A stretch of DNA of 64,000 nucleotides, taken from contig NZ_LCTZ01000002.1 in NCBI RefSeq assembly GCF_001413955.1, positions 3,885,501-3,949,500 on the forward strand, given 5' to 3'. This document shows, in pieces, positions 6,329 through 14,651 of this stretch. Under the pieces are notes generated by a model. The model was not told where the DNA came from. It did not search any database and was given only the letters and a program-made list of their open reading frames with translations. Both the position numbers and the translations under genes were made by a program. This DNA comes from Flagellimonas eckloniae. Lineage in GTDB: Bacteria; Bacteroidota; Bacteroidia; Flavobacteriales; Flavobacteriaceae. Position 1 is the stretch's first letter. Every line of letters starts with the position of its first letter.

Positions 6329-8299
6329 ATGAGTAAGTATTATATCTCCTATTTCCTCATCCTTTTTATGAATTTATGCTTTGCTCAGACTACAGCAAAT
6401 AAGCCTCTTTCGGCAGATTTATTATTTACTAAAGCTACGCAAAGTGATTTTTCAATTTCTCCTGATGGGAAATATTTTATGCAACTTTTAAAGAGTGATG
6501 TGTCAAATGAGGTAATAATAGTTGATATAGATAATTATGAGATATTGTACCGAATACCACTAAGAGCTAAACCAGTTTATGATTTACTGTGGTTAACCAA
6601 TAAACGAATTAGTTATAGTTCCAATGGAAAAATTTATGCAATTGATATTGAAGGGACAAATAATGTCATTCTTGTAAATCATATATTTGATAAAACTCAT
6701 TATATAAACCGTTATAATAATCGTAAGAAGTATCGATTAAGTAAGATTTTTACCGAACTTAAAGTTAATGAGGATGAGATTTTAGTTCAATCATTAGATT
6801 ATAAAGGCTACTCTAAAATCAAAAGGGTTAATATCTACACAGGTGAGGAGTTCAGTGTTATAGATGGCGTTTATGATAAAATAAATTCATGGATTGTTGA
6901 TAAAGAAGGAAGGCCAGCGGTTGGAATCAAAATGAATGAGTTAGGCTGGAAATATTTTGTAAAAGACAGCGAAACCCAAAAATTGGCTCCTTTGCAGATT
7001 AATATTTCTGATAAACTCTATAATCTACAATATGAGGCAGGAACCTTTCTAAATCAAAATTTAACTTTTGAAGGAAGCAGTTTTGACAAGGATGTTATCT
7101 ATTTAACAAGTAATATAAATGATGATAAGCGCAAGCTGATTAGTTATAATTACAAAGAAAAACGAGTTTTAGATACCATTGCTGTAGATAAAAATTGTGA
7201 TGTTGGGAATCCAGAGGGTACGGAAATACGCATTTTGTATGATTACAAAAACAAAGAATTAGGAGGTGTACGATATGAGGGTGTTACACCAGTTTTTATT
7301 CCTTTTTCCAATGATTTTAAAACTGCATATGCTAAGGTAAGAAGAAAATTTAGAACCTATTTTAATGATATCCTTGATGTAGATTCTGATAATAATAGAT
7401 TTGTTATCCATCAATGGAGTGATAATTATGCCGGTAATATAGGAATTTATAATGTTGTTGAGGATAATTATAAAATAATGATAAACTTTAATGCAGAACT
7501 TGATGAGTACGTTTTATCAAAAACAAAAAGTATTGGGATTAAGAACAGAAATGGAAAGCACTTACCTTCTTATCTCAATCTTCCTCCAAACTATAATAAA
7601 GATGATGAAAATAATTCTTCACCTTTAATAGTGATTCCTCACGGAGGACCTTGGTCAAGGGATTATTGGGAATTAGACCCTTATGCGCAATACTTTGCCT
7701 ATCAAGGTTATGCGGTATTGAGAGTTAATTTTCAAGGATCGGTAGGATTTGGGAAAGAACATGTACTTGCTGGTGTTGAAGCTATCAATACCGTGATGAT
7801 TGATGATATAATTGATGCTAAGAATTACATTCAGGAACACTATAATATTGATACTAAGAGGAGATATGTATTTGGGCATAGTTACGGGGGGTATGCTGCT
7901 TATTTAAGCTTGATTAGATACCCAGAAGCTTTTGCTGGTGGAGTTGCCATTGCAGCTCCAACGGATTTAAAAAGCTGGCTAAAAACCCAAAAAGAGGAAG
8001 ACAACAAGTTTACTTATGAATATTGGAGAACTGTATTGGGGAATAGGGGTAAAAGTTATTATGAAGAGATATCGCCAATTAATTATGTGGATAAAATAAC
8101 CAAACCAATAATGGTATTTCATGGTAGAAATGACAGGATAGTACCTTTTGAACAAGCAGAAATAATGAGAAAAGAGTTTGAAAAGCGTGGTAGGAAAGAC
8201 AAATTTACTACTATGGAATTTCTTGGACATAGTATGAGAAACAGCAGTAGTATTGGGTATATTCTAGAGCAGAGTGATAAGTTCTTCAAGAAGTTATAA
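6329..8299 (+). CDS. S9-family serine peptidase (prolyl oligopeptidase/DPP type)
   Basis: A 656-residue secreted peptidase with a signal peptide (MSKYYISYFLILFMNLCFAQ). The first ~400 residues form a divergent beta-propeller-like region. The C-terminal alpha/beta hydrolase carries the oxyanion segment 'VIPHGGPWSRD', the nucleophile motif GHSYGG (Ser518), the acid in GRNDRIVP (Asp602) and the base in LGHSM (His634). All three catalytic residues are present, so it should be active, cutting short peptides in the periplasm. Codon use is strikingly A/T-rich (runs of AAT, TAT, AAA, ATA) compared with the genes on either side, hinting at a different origin. It is monocistronic. Confidence 0.9.
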   Translation: MSKYYISYFLILFMNLCFAQTTANKPLSADLLFTKATQSDFSISPDGKYFMQLLKSDVSNEVIIVDIDNYEILYRIPLRAKPVYDLLWLTNKRISYSSNGKIYAIDIEGTNNVILVNHIFDKTHYINRYNNRKKYRLSKIFTELKVNEDEILVQSLDYKGYSKIKRVNIYTGEEFSVIDGVYDKINSWIVDKEGRPAVGIKMNELGWKYFVKDSETQKLAPLQINISDKLYNLQYEAGTFLNQNLTFEGSSFDKDVIYLTSNINDDKRKLISYNYKEKRVLDTIAVDKNCDVGNPEGTEIRILYDYKNKELGGVRYEGVTPVFIPFSNDFKTAYAKVRRKFRTYFNDILDVDSDNNRFVIHQWSDNYAGNIGIYNVVEDNYKIMINFNAELDEYVLSKTKSIGIKNRNGKHLPSYLNLPPNYNKDDENNSSPLIVIPHGGPWSRDYWELDPYAQYFAYQGYAVLRVNFQGSVGFGKEHVLAGVEAINTVMIDDIIDAKNYIQEHYNIDTKRRYVFGHSYGGYAAYLSLIRYPEAFAGGVAIAAPTDLKSWLKTQKEEDNKFTYEYWRTVLGNRGKSYYEEISPINYVDKITKPIMVFHGRNDRIVPFEQAEIMRKEFEKRGRKDKFTTMEFLGHSMRNSSSIGYILEQSDKFFKKL

Positions 8300-8386
8300 A
8301 TTATTTAGAATTCTTTGGAAAGGGAAAAAGATATCCAAAACCATTGAAGTTAATTACGAATGCAAATTTTGAGATTATTCCCGTCC

Positions 8387-9373
8387 CTAAAATTCATGAC
8401 CTTTTTGAATCTTAAAAGCTAGTATTGGTTGATTATCCCAAATTAAAACAAGGTCTTTCTTGTCTTGTAATTTTTTATTCAATCTAGACTTGAAAACGTA
8501 CTCGTTGTTTTCTGTTTTTTTAAGCCGTAGTTTTTTGAGTTCTGAAGTTTCAGATATCCAAAACTGCATATTCTTTTTTTTAGGTAGTTTTTCAAAACGG
8601 ATAAGAAAATCATTGTCCTTAGAAAGCCTGAGCCAACCATCCATGTTGGATGCCAAAGCAACTCCATTGGCGAAGTAGCCTGGAAAAAAAATTGGGCCAT
8701 TAAAAAAAGAATCAATATCAACCATGGGTGATAACAATTGCCAATCTGGATTAGCAGGAAAATGTGTCTTTATAAATGAAGAAGGGTGTGTTAAAAAATA
8801 ATGTTCAGCACTTTCATGTACAATTTTCTTGGAATTAGATTCAAAATAGGCTGATGCCCAAGTTGCATCAATGAATGCCCATTCATTATTTAATTTGACC
8901 ACATTCCAAGAGTGGTTTTTGAACAGTTGTTCACCTTTAAAGTTTTTTATTTCGGTTTTGGCAATACCCTTAATAATTTGGGAATCAATTCCGAAAGTAA
9001 GGCACAGTTTATGCAAAAGCATTGAATATTCTATACAAGTACCTTTTTTTGAACGGAAGGCTTTGGCGATTCGTTTACCGGTATTTTTTTGTATTTGATG
9101 ATTTCTTCCCCGTTCCGAGAGGTAAACCAAATTTGGTTTGGGTGCAAAAAAAGTGTCCAAAGATTCATCATACCTTATGTTTGATACAATCCATGTAAAA
9201 GCCGCTCTCACTCTTTCCGAATTGCTTTCGAAATCGTTTTTTATTCGTATCGATAAATTAGTAAGACTGGAGAACTCGGGATAGTTCTTAACTTTGGAAT
9301 CTACCTGGTAATAATCCTGTGAAAAACAAATAGAAGTCAAAAAGAAGATAAACACCAATATCAAGTATCTCAT
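8387..9373 (-). CDS. Transglutaminase-like cysteine peptidase-fold protein
   Basis: A 328-residue secreted protein (signal peptide MRYLILVFIFFLTSICFSQ). Residues about 45-180 form a transglutaminase-like core: 'AAFTWIVSNIRYD' leads into the nucleophile in KKGTCIEYSMLLHKL (Cys113), then NHSWNVVKLNNEWAFIDATW supplies His154 and Asp169. The complete Cys-His-Asp set and the 'D.TW' ending are typical. The C-terminal ~140 residues are a beta-rich extension also common in Bacteroidota homologues. Such proteins are thought to act as periplasmic proteases or cross-link hydrolases; no substrate can be named here. It is convergent with the S9 peptidase and divergent from the DUF1801 gene. Confidence 0.85.
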   Translation of the reverse strand: MRYLILVFIFFLTSICFSQDYYQVDSKVKNYPEFSSLTNLSIRIKNDFESNSERVRAAFTWIVSNIRYDESLDTFFAPKPNLVYLSERGRNHQIQKNTGKRIAKAFRSKKGTCIEYSMLLHKLCLTFGIDSQIIKGIAKTEIKNFKGEQLFKNHSWNVVKLNNEWAFIDATWASAYFESNSKKIVHESAEHYFLTHPSSFIKTHFPANPDWQLLSPMVDIDSFFNGPIFFPGYFANGVALASNMDGWLRLSKDNDFLIRFEKLPKKKNMQFWISETSELKKLRLKKTENNEYVFKSRLNKKLQDKKDLVLIWDNQPILAFKIQKGHEF

Positions 9374-9396
9374 TAGTTATAACTTTCTTTAAAGAT

Positions 9397-9777
9397 ATGA
9401 ATCCCGCCGAAAATTACATATTGAACCAACCAGAACCTTTCCGAAGTATTTTATTACACCTACAGGTAGTTATTACAGCCTCCATTCCTAGTGTAGAAAT
9501 GAAATATAAATGGCGTATTCCCTGCTTTTATGTTGGAAAAAGTCCAATTTGCTATTTGAATGTCTCCCAGAAAAAAGGCTATGTTGATATTGCTTTTTGG
9601 AATTCTGCCCATCTCACCAAACATTTGGATAAAATGATTTCCGAAAAACGTAAGGTTGTCAAATCCCTGCGTTATTCAACCTTGGAAGAAATTGAAGACC
9701 AAATTTTGGTTGATGTCTTGCAAGAGGCCTTTACTTTGAGAAAGAAAGGATTTTATAAGAAAAGTGATTTAAGTTAA
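9397..9777 (+). CDS. DUF1801-domain protein
   Basis: A 126-residue cytosolic protein of the DUF1801/YdhG-like fold: 'PEPFRSILLHLQVVITASIPSVEMKYKWRIPCFYVGKSPICYLN' is the usual opening, followed by 'GYVDIAFWNSAHL' and a Lys-rich helical tail. Members are small, iron-binding-frataxin-like in fold and of unsettled function. It begins 23 bases from the divergent transglutaminase gene. Its TAA stop overlaps the TAA of the convergent kdsA gene inside the palindrome TTAA (9774-9777). Confidence 0.8.
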   Translation: MNPAENYILNQPEPFRSILLHLQVVITASIPSVEMKYKWRIPCFYVGKSPICYLNVSQKKGYVDIAFWNSAHLTKHLDKMISEKRKVVKSLRYSTLEEIEDQILVDVLQEAFTLRKKGFYKKSDLS

Positions 9778-10592
9778 AGTGAGTTCACAACCTTTCGGAT
9801 AGCCACCAAATCCGTCAATAGTTTTTCAAGCAAGCCCAAATCCAGCATATTGGCCCCATCGCTTTTTGCATTTTTTGGGTCAAAATGGGTTTCCATAAAG
9901 AGTCCGTCCACCCCTGCTGCAATACCAGCTCTGGCCATGGTTCCTATTAAGGCAGGTCGGCCCCCGGTAACCCCAGAGGACTGATTGGGTTGTTGCAGCG
10001 AATGTGTAATATCTAAAACTACTGGTGCGTATTGTTTCATGGTAGGAATCCCTCTAAAATCCACCACCATATCCTGATAGCCGAACATGGTTCCACGGTC
10101 TGTGATCCAAACTTGGTCATTTCCAGAATCCGTTACTTTTTTAACAGCATGTTGCATACTCTCCGGGCTCATGAATTGCCCTTTTTTAAGGTTGACCACT
10201 TTGCCCGTTTTGGCAGCTGCGACTACCAAATCGGTCTGTCTAACCAAAAATGCGGGTATTTGCAGTACATCCACATAGTCGGCAGCCATAGCAGCATCCT
10301 GTTCGGTATGAATATCTGTAATTGTGGGAACTTTAAAGGTTTCGGAAACTTTTCTAAGGATTTTTAAAGCTTTTTCATCTCCAATTCCGGTAAAAGAATC
10401 AATTCTACTCCGATTGGCTTTTTTAAAACTTCCTTTAAAAACATATGGAATTTTAAGCGTTTCGGTAATCTTGACCACTTTTTCAGCTATTCGTAATGCC
10501 ATTTCTTCTCCTTCAATGGCACAGGGGCCTGCCAGTAAGAAAAAGTTATCTCCGTTGGTGTGTTTTATCTGTGGAATAAACTCCAAATTCAT
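9774..10592 (-). CDS. kdsA: 3-deoxy-8-phosphooctulonate (Kdo-8-P) synthase
   Basis: A 272-residue cytosolic enzyme that condenses phosphoenolpyruvate with arabinose 5-phosphate to Kdo-8-phosphate for lipopolysaccharide core synthesis. Clear motifs are LAGPCAIEGEE (residues 20-30), FKGSFKKANRSR (PEP-binding, about 52-63) and 'DRGTMFGYQDMVVDFRGIPTM', plus 'THSLQQPNQSSGVTGG'. I chose the ATG at 10592, giving MNLEFIPQIKH, rather than an upstream alternative start: the family begins close to this point and an AAAGAGG-like sequence lies in front. A TATCTTTG -7 element on the minus strand (10611-10618) supports this. The gene is divergent from typA and convergent with the DUF1801 gene. Confidence 0.95.
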   Translation of the reverse strand: MNLEFIPQIKHTNGDNFFLLAGPCAIEGEEMALRIAEKVVKITETLKIPYVFKGSFKKANRSRIDSFTGIGDEKALKILRKVSETFKVPTITDIHTEQDAAMAADYVDVLQIPAFLVRQTDLVVAAAKTGKVVNLKKGQFMSPESMQHAVKKVTDSGNDQVWITDRGTMFGYQDMVVDFRGIPTMKQYAPVVLDITHSLQQPNQSSGVTGGRPALIGTMARAGIAAGVDGLFMETHFDPKNAKSDGANMLDLGLLEKLLTDLVAIRKVVNSL

Positions 10593-10610
10593 GCCTCTTT
10601 TATTTGATTG

Positions 10611-10618
10611 CAAAGATA
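10611..10618 (-). promoter_or_regulatory. -7 promoter element of kdsA
   Basis: TATCTTTG on the minus strand matches the Bacteroidota -7 consensus TAnnTTTG and sits about 18 bases before the chosen kdsA start. No clear TTG -33 element is seen at the right distance. Confidence 0.5.
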
Positions 10619-10690
10619 CTGGTTTTAGTTTCTGAACCATTCTTGCGAATTGTCTCAAAATCAACAAGATAAAAATAACATTCCTTTAGG

Positions 10691-10720
10691 TTGTCATGCA
10701 AAGAAATCGGAGTATCTTTG
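10691..10720 (+). promoter_or_regulatory. Primary-sigma promoter of typA
   Basis: TTG at 10691-10693, 19 bases, then TATCTTTG at 10713-10720, which fits the Bacteroidota -33/-7 pattern. The typA start at 10740 lies 20 bases downstream, supporting that start over the longer frame that begins upstream of the promoter. Confidence 0.6.
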
Positions 10721-10739
10721 CGGGCTTAAAAATAGGGTT

Positions 10740-12539
10740 ATGTCTAAAATCAAGAATATTGCCATCATTGCACACGTTGACCACGGTAAAACTACACTGG
10801 TGGATAAAATCATGTTTCATTGTCAATTATTCCGTGATAATGAGAATAAAGGTGATTTGATTTTGGACAATAATGACCTGGAACGAGAGCGGGGAATTAC
10901 CATTGTTTCCAAGAATGTTTCCGTTGTTTACAAAGACACAAAAATAAATATCATTGATACCCCTGGTCACGCCGATTTTGGAGGCGAAGTTGAGCGGGTT
11001 TTGAATATGGCCGATGGGGTTTTGCTGTTGGTGGATGCCTTTGAAGGGCCAATGCCCCAAACTCGATTTGTACTGCAAAAAGCTATCGATTTGGGATTGA
11101 AACCATGCGTGGTCATCAATAAAGTGGACAAAGAAAACTGTACTCCGGAAGAAGTACATGAAAAAGTTTTTGACCTCATGTTTGAATTGGGAGCAGAAGA
11201 GTGGCAATTGGATTTTCCAACGGTATATGGTTCGGCCAAACAGAATTGGATGAGCGAGGATTGGGAAAAACCAACTGAAAATATAGAACCTCTTTTGGAT
11301 ATGGTTATTGACCATGTTCCAGAATTCAAACCAGAAGAAGGCTCAACCCAAATGCTGATTACTTCACTGGATTTTTCATCTTTTACAGGTAGAATTGCCA
11401 TTGGAAGATTACAACGCGGTACTTTAAAGGAAAACCAGCAAATTTCTTTGGTAAAAAGGGATGGAGCAATAGTAAAAACAAAAGTAAAAGAGCTTTTTAC
11501 ATTTGAGGGATTGGGTCGTAAAAAAGTACAGGAAGTGGTTGCTGGTGATATTTGCGCCATTGTTGGAATGGAAGGTTTTGAAATTGGTGATACCGTTGCC
11601 GATATTGAAAACCCCGAAAAACTAAAGACCATTGCCATTGATGAGCCTACCATGAGTATGCTGTTTACCATTAATGATAGCCCGTTTTTTGGTAAGGATG
11701 GAAAATTTGTGACCTCAAGGCATATAAAGGAACGCCTGGAAAAAGAGTTGGAGAAAAACTTGGCACTGCGTGTTGAAGAAACTGATAGTGCGGATAAATT
11801 TATGGTTTTTGGCCGTGGTGTTTTGCACCTTTCGGTATTAATCGAAACCATGCGTAGGGAAGGATATGAGCTTCAAATTGGTCAGCCTCAGGTAATCATT
11901 AAGGAAGTTGATGGTGTAAAATACGAACCGGTTGAACATTTGACCATTGATTTACCAGAAGAAGTATCTGGAAAGGCAGTAGAAATGGTATCCATCAGAA
12001 AAGGGGAGATGACCAGTATGGAAGCCAAGGGTTCCAGAATGCTCTGTGAGTTCTTGATTCCTTCCAGAGGAATAATAGGCCTTAGAAATCAATTGTTGAC
12101 CGCAACTGCAGGTGAAGCAATTATGGCGCACCGTTTTCTTGAATATCAACCTTTAAAAGGAGAAATCGCACAACGTCAGAACGGTTCCTTGGTTTCTATG
12201 GAAAATGGTACAGCAATTCCATATTCAATTGATAAATTACAGGAAAGAGGTAAATTCTTTATCGACCCGGGAGAAGATATTTATGAAGGACAGGTGATAG
12301 GTGAGAATTCGCGCGGAGATGATATGACGGTAAATGTGACCAAGACTAAAAAACTGTCCAATGTACGGTCTTCAGGTGCCGACGATAAGGCAAAGATTGT
12401 TCCCGCAATTAAGTTTTCATTGGAGGAAGCTTTGGAATATATTCAGAAAGATGAATATGTTGAAGTTACCCCAAGTCATCTTAGGCTCCGTAAGATTTTC
12501 CTAAAGGAAGTAGATAGAAAGCGTAATAAGATTGATTAA
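10740..12539 (+). CDS. typA: Ribosome-associated GTPase TypA/BipA
   Basis: A 599-residue translational GTPase related to EF-G that acts on the ribosome in stress, cold and 50S assembly. The G1 motif AHVDHGKTTLVDK comes right after the start, then RERGITI (G2), DTPGHADFGGEVERV (G3) and NKVDKENC (G4), followed by beta-barrel and alpha/beta domains and the TypA-specific C-terminal part (GSLVSMENGTAIPYSIDKLQERGKFFIDPGEDIYEGQVIGE). I chose the ATG at 10740 because upstream codons overlap the promoter and the family starts with a short run before the G1 loop. Its TAA overlaps the stop of the convergent glucokinase gene inside TTAA. Confidence 0.97.
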   Translation: MSKIKNIAIIAHVDHGKTTLVDKIMFHCQLFRDNENKGDLILDNNDLERERGITIVSKNVSVVYKDTKINIIDTPGHADFGGEVERVLNMADGVLLLVDAFEGPMPQTRFVLQKAIDLGLKPCVVINKVDKENCTPEEVHEKVFDLMFELGAEEWQLDFPTVYGSAKQNWMSEDWEKPTENIEPLLDMVIDHVPEFKPEEGSTQMLITSLDFSSFTGRIAIGRLQRGTLKENQQISLVKRDGAIVKTKVKELFTFEGLGRKKVQEVVAGDICAIVGMEGFEIGDTVADIENPEKLKTIAIDEPTMSMLFTINDSPFFGKDGKFVTSRHIKERLEKELEKNLALRVEETDSADKFMVFGRGVLHLSVLIETMRREGYELQIGQPQVIIKEVDGVKYEPVEHLTIDLPEEVSGKAVEMVSIRKGEMTSMEAKGSRMLCEFLIPSRGIIGLRNQLLTATAGEAIMAHRFLEYQPLKGEIAQRQNGSLVSMENGTAIPYSIDKLQERGKFFIDPGEDIYEGQVIGENSRGDDMTVNVTKTKKLSNVRSSGADDKAKIVPAIKFSLEEALEYIQKDEYVEVTPSHLRLRKIFLKEVDRKRNKID

Positions 12540-13303
12540 ACTTTTTGGCTCAAATGTCCATGGTGTTGCTCTCGTAAACAAGCAATGGCAGCTCCAATAA
12601 TGCCAGCGTGGTTCATGAGTTCCGCTTTGACGACTTCAGTTTCAATAGTTATCAAATGGCTAAATTCCTTCCACTTTTTTGAGGTTCCTCCGCCAACAAT
12701 AATAAGGTCTGGAGAAACAATCAATTCTACTAAGCCTAGGAATTTATTAAATCGTTTGCTCCATCTTTCAAACGAAAGACCTTCTCTTTCCTTTGCAGAT
12801 GCGGCTGCCCATTGTTCAATCTTTTTATATTTTTTATAAGGAATTTGACCCAATTCAAAATTGGGAAGCAATACGCCATTATAAAATGCGCCACTTCCTA
12901 ATCCAGTGCCAATGGTAATCATAAGAACAAGACCACTTCTTCCTTTTCCAACACCATAGTTCATTGAGGCATATCCTGCGGCATCGGCATCATTCAAAAC
13001 TGTAAATTCATGGCCAGTGACCTTTGTGAACAGTTCATCAATATTTACCCCGACCCAACTAGGGTGTAAGTTTCCTGCAGATAAACAAACTCCATTTTTA
13101 ACAATGCTAGGGAAACCACAACCCACGGGACCGCTATACTTAAAATGTGCTACAATTTGGGAAATAACTTCAGCCATGTCTCCAGGTTTTCGCGAAGCAG
13201 GAGTGGGAATACGATATCTTTCTGTAAGCATTTCTCCAGTTTCGGCGTTTACCAATGCACCTTTAATGCCCGATCCGCCTATATCAATACCAAGAATTTC
13301 CAT
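12536..13303 (-). CDS. ROK-family polyphosphate glucokinase-like kinase
   Basis: A 255-residue sugar kinase of the ROK/ASKHA fold. The N-terminal phosphate loop is GIDIGGSGIKGALV, the catalytic Asp lies in LNDADAAGYASM, a second phosphate motif is MITIGTGLGSGAF, and the adenosine motif is IIVGGGTSKKW. The short length and lack of the ROK zinc-finger cluster match PpgK-type polyphosphate glucokinases, which phosphorylate glucose with polyphosphate and/or ATP. Substrate choice is inferred from family only. I chose the ATG at 13303 (MEILGIDIGG), as the extra codons upstream are not expected. It stands opposite typA and downstream of a small membrane protein gene. Confidence 0.85.
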   Translation of the reverse strand: MEILGIDIGGSGIKGALVNAETGEMLTERYRIPTPASRKPGDMAEVISQIVAHFKYSGPVGCGFPSIVKNGVCLSAGNLHPSWVGVNIDELFTKVTGHEFTVLNDADAAGYASMNYGVGKGRSGLVLMITIGTGLGSGAFYNGVLLPNFELGQIPYKKYKKIEQWAAASAKEREGLSFERWSKRFNKFLGLVELIVSPDLIIVGGGTSKKWKEFSHLITIETEVVKAELMNHAGIIGAAIACLREQHHGHLSQKV

Positions 13304-13388
13304 AAAAGGAAGAAAATTAAATTTTGACAAATAAACAAAAACTTTTGGCGGTCAAAGAGTTAACTCGATAACAATAATTAAAAATTTG

Positions 13389-13820
13389 TTAACTGTTCTT
13401 TTTTGATGGTTGAATGTAATAATCAATAGAATTAAGGGAGTGGTCTGGATCAATGAAATCCAAAATGCTATCAATTAATTTTCCAAACCCAGATAATGTG
13501 CCCAATTGCTTGTTTTTTCCTAGCGCACTGGAAATGGTCTCATCCCTGTTTCCAAATTCGTATCCACCTTCTTTTATCCATAATAGATTAAAAAGATGTT
13601 GCATCATCACATTACCCAACTGATCAATTGAAATTGCCATTTTTAATGCAAATTCTCCAATTCCATGTACCCCTTTGGTTAATAGTTGTTGAAGAAAACC
13701 GCATAGAAGTCCTATCGGCCCGGTTAGAATCATCAGAATAATGGAGATAAAGAAAAGAAGGACCCCTATAACAGGGTTTGAGTTTTTATCCCTTGCGCAG
13801 TCTTTTTTTTTAATGATCAT
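13389..13820 (-). CDS. Hypothetical membrane protein coupled to FtsE
   Basis: A 143-residue protein with one or two hydrophobic segments near the N-terminus (VIGVLLFFISIILMILTGPIGLLCGFL, about residues 18-44) and a soluble C-terminal half. I do not recognise the family. Its ATG overlaps the stop codon of the ftsE-like gene (ATGA, 13817-13820), so the two are translationally coupled. FtsE normally works with the membrane protein FtsX; this protein is too small and lacks the FtsX layout, so it is not FtsX, but the coupling suggests an envelope role. Confidence 0.6.
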   Translation of the reverse strand: MIIKKKDCARDKNSNPVIGVLLFFISIILMILTGPIGLLCGFLQQLLTKGVHGIGEFALKMAISIDQLGNVMMQHLFNLLWIKEGGYEFGNRDETISSALGKNKQLGTLSGFGKLIDSILDFIDPDHSLNSIDYYIQPSKKNS

Positions 13821-14506
13821 GTTGAAGTTGCTTTTTGGATGACCTCAAAAACCTTGCTTCCATCACATTTTAATGTTTTATGGGGATATTTTAAAATTAG
13901 TGCGTAATCATGTGTGGCCATAATAATTGTTCGCCCATTTTGATTAATGTCCTGAAGAACTTTCATGACTTCAACGCTGGTTTGAGGGTCAAGGTTTCCA
14001 GTAGGTTCGTCAGCAAGAATCAATTCAGGGTCATTCAAGAGGGCCCGAGCAATTGCAATACGTTGCTGTTCTCCACCTGAAAGTTCATGGGGAAATTTAA
14101 AACCTTTGGTTTTCATTCCTACCTTATCCAAAACCTCTTCAATTTTGGAATCCATTTTAGAAGCATCGGTCCATCCGGTTGCTTTTAGTACAAAACGCAG
14201 ATTGTTATTTACATTACGATCAGGCAATAGTTTAAAATCCTGAAAAACAATACCAAGCTTTCTTCTTAAAAAAGGAATGTCTTTTTCTTGTAAGTTTTTC
14301 AAACCAAAATCCACCACACTTCCAGACCCTTGTTTTAAAGGGATGTCGGCGTACAACGTTTTCATAAAACTACTTTTGCCGCTACCTGTTTTTCCTATAA
14401 TGTAAACGAATTCTCCTTTTTTGACTTCTAAGGTGATGTCTTTTAAAATGAGATTTTCATTTTGAAAAACGGCTACGTCCTTTAATTTTAAAATAGTATC
14501 TGACAT
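13817..14506 (-). CDS. ftsE: FtsE-like ABC transporter ATP-binding protein
   Basis: A 229-residue ATPase of the FtsE/LolD class. It has Walker [10 protein letters not shown] (38-46), the Q-loop in [13 protein letters not shown], the signature LSGGEQQR (142-149), Walker [13 protein letters not shown] (162-173) and the H-loop in MATHDYALI. In the FtsEX complex such an ATPase drives periplasmic amidase activation at division, with FtsX as membrane partner. FtsX is not adjacent, which is common in Bacteroidota, so the FtsE assignment rests on the '[12 protein letters not shown]' signature. It overlaps the small membrane protein gene by 4 bases and is divergent from the TPR gene. Confidence 0.85.
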   Translation of the reverse strand: MSDTILKLKDVAVFQNENLILKDITLEVKKGEFVYIIGKTGSGKSSFMKTLYADIPLKQGSGSVVDFGLKNLQEKDIPFLRRKLGIVFQDFKLLPDRNVNNNLRFVLKATGWTDASKMDSKIEEVLDKVGMKTKGFKFPHELSGGEQQRIAIARALLNDPELILADEPTGNLDPQTSVEVMKVLQDINQNGRTIIMATHDYALILKYPHKTLKCDGSKVFEVIQKATST

Positions 14507-14651
14507 AATTCTGCTTTGAGAAATAAAGGTACTAAGTTCTAAAATTATAATACGTTAAGCGATTACAAATTCGGGTTCTTAAATTTCTAATATACTTTGG
14601 CCTAAAATTTGACGTTATGTTAAAAGTCAATCGAGAACAGCGTAGAACACT

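Noticed and set aside
10967..11851. 294-codon minus-strand open frame opposite typA
   Set aside because: Shadow of a strongly coding gene; Ser/Ser-rich composition and no domain.
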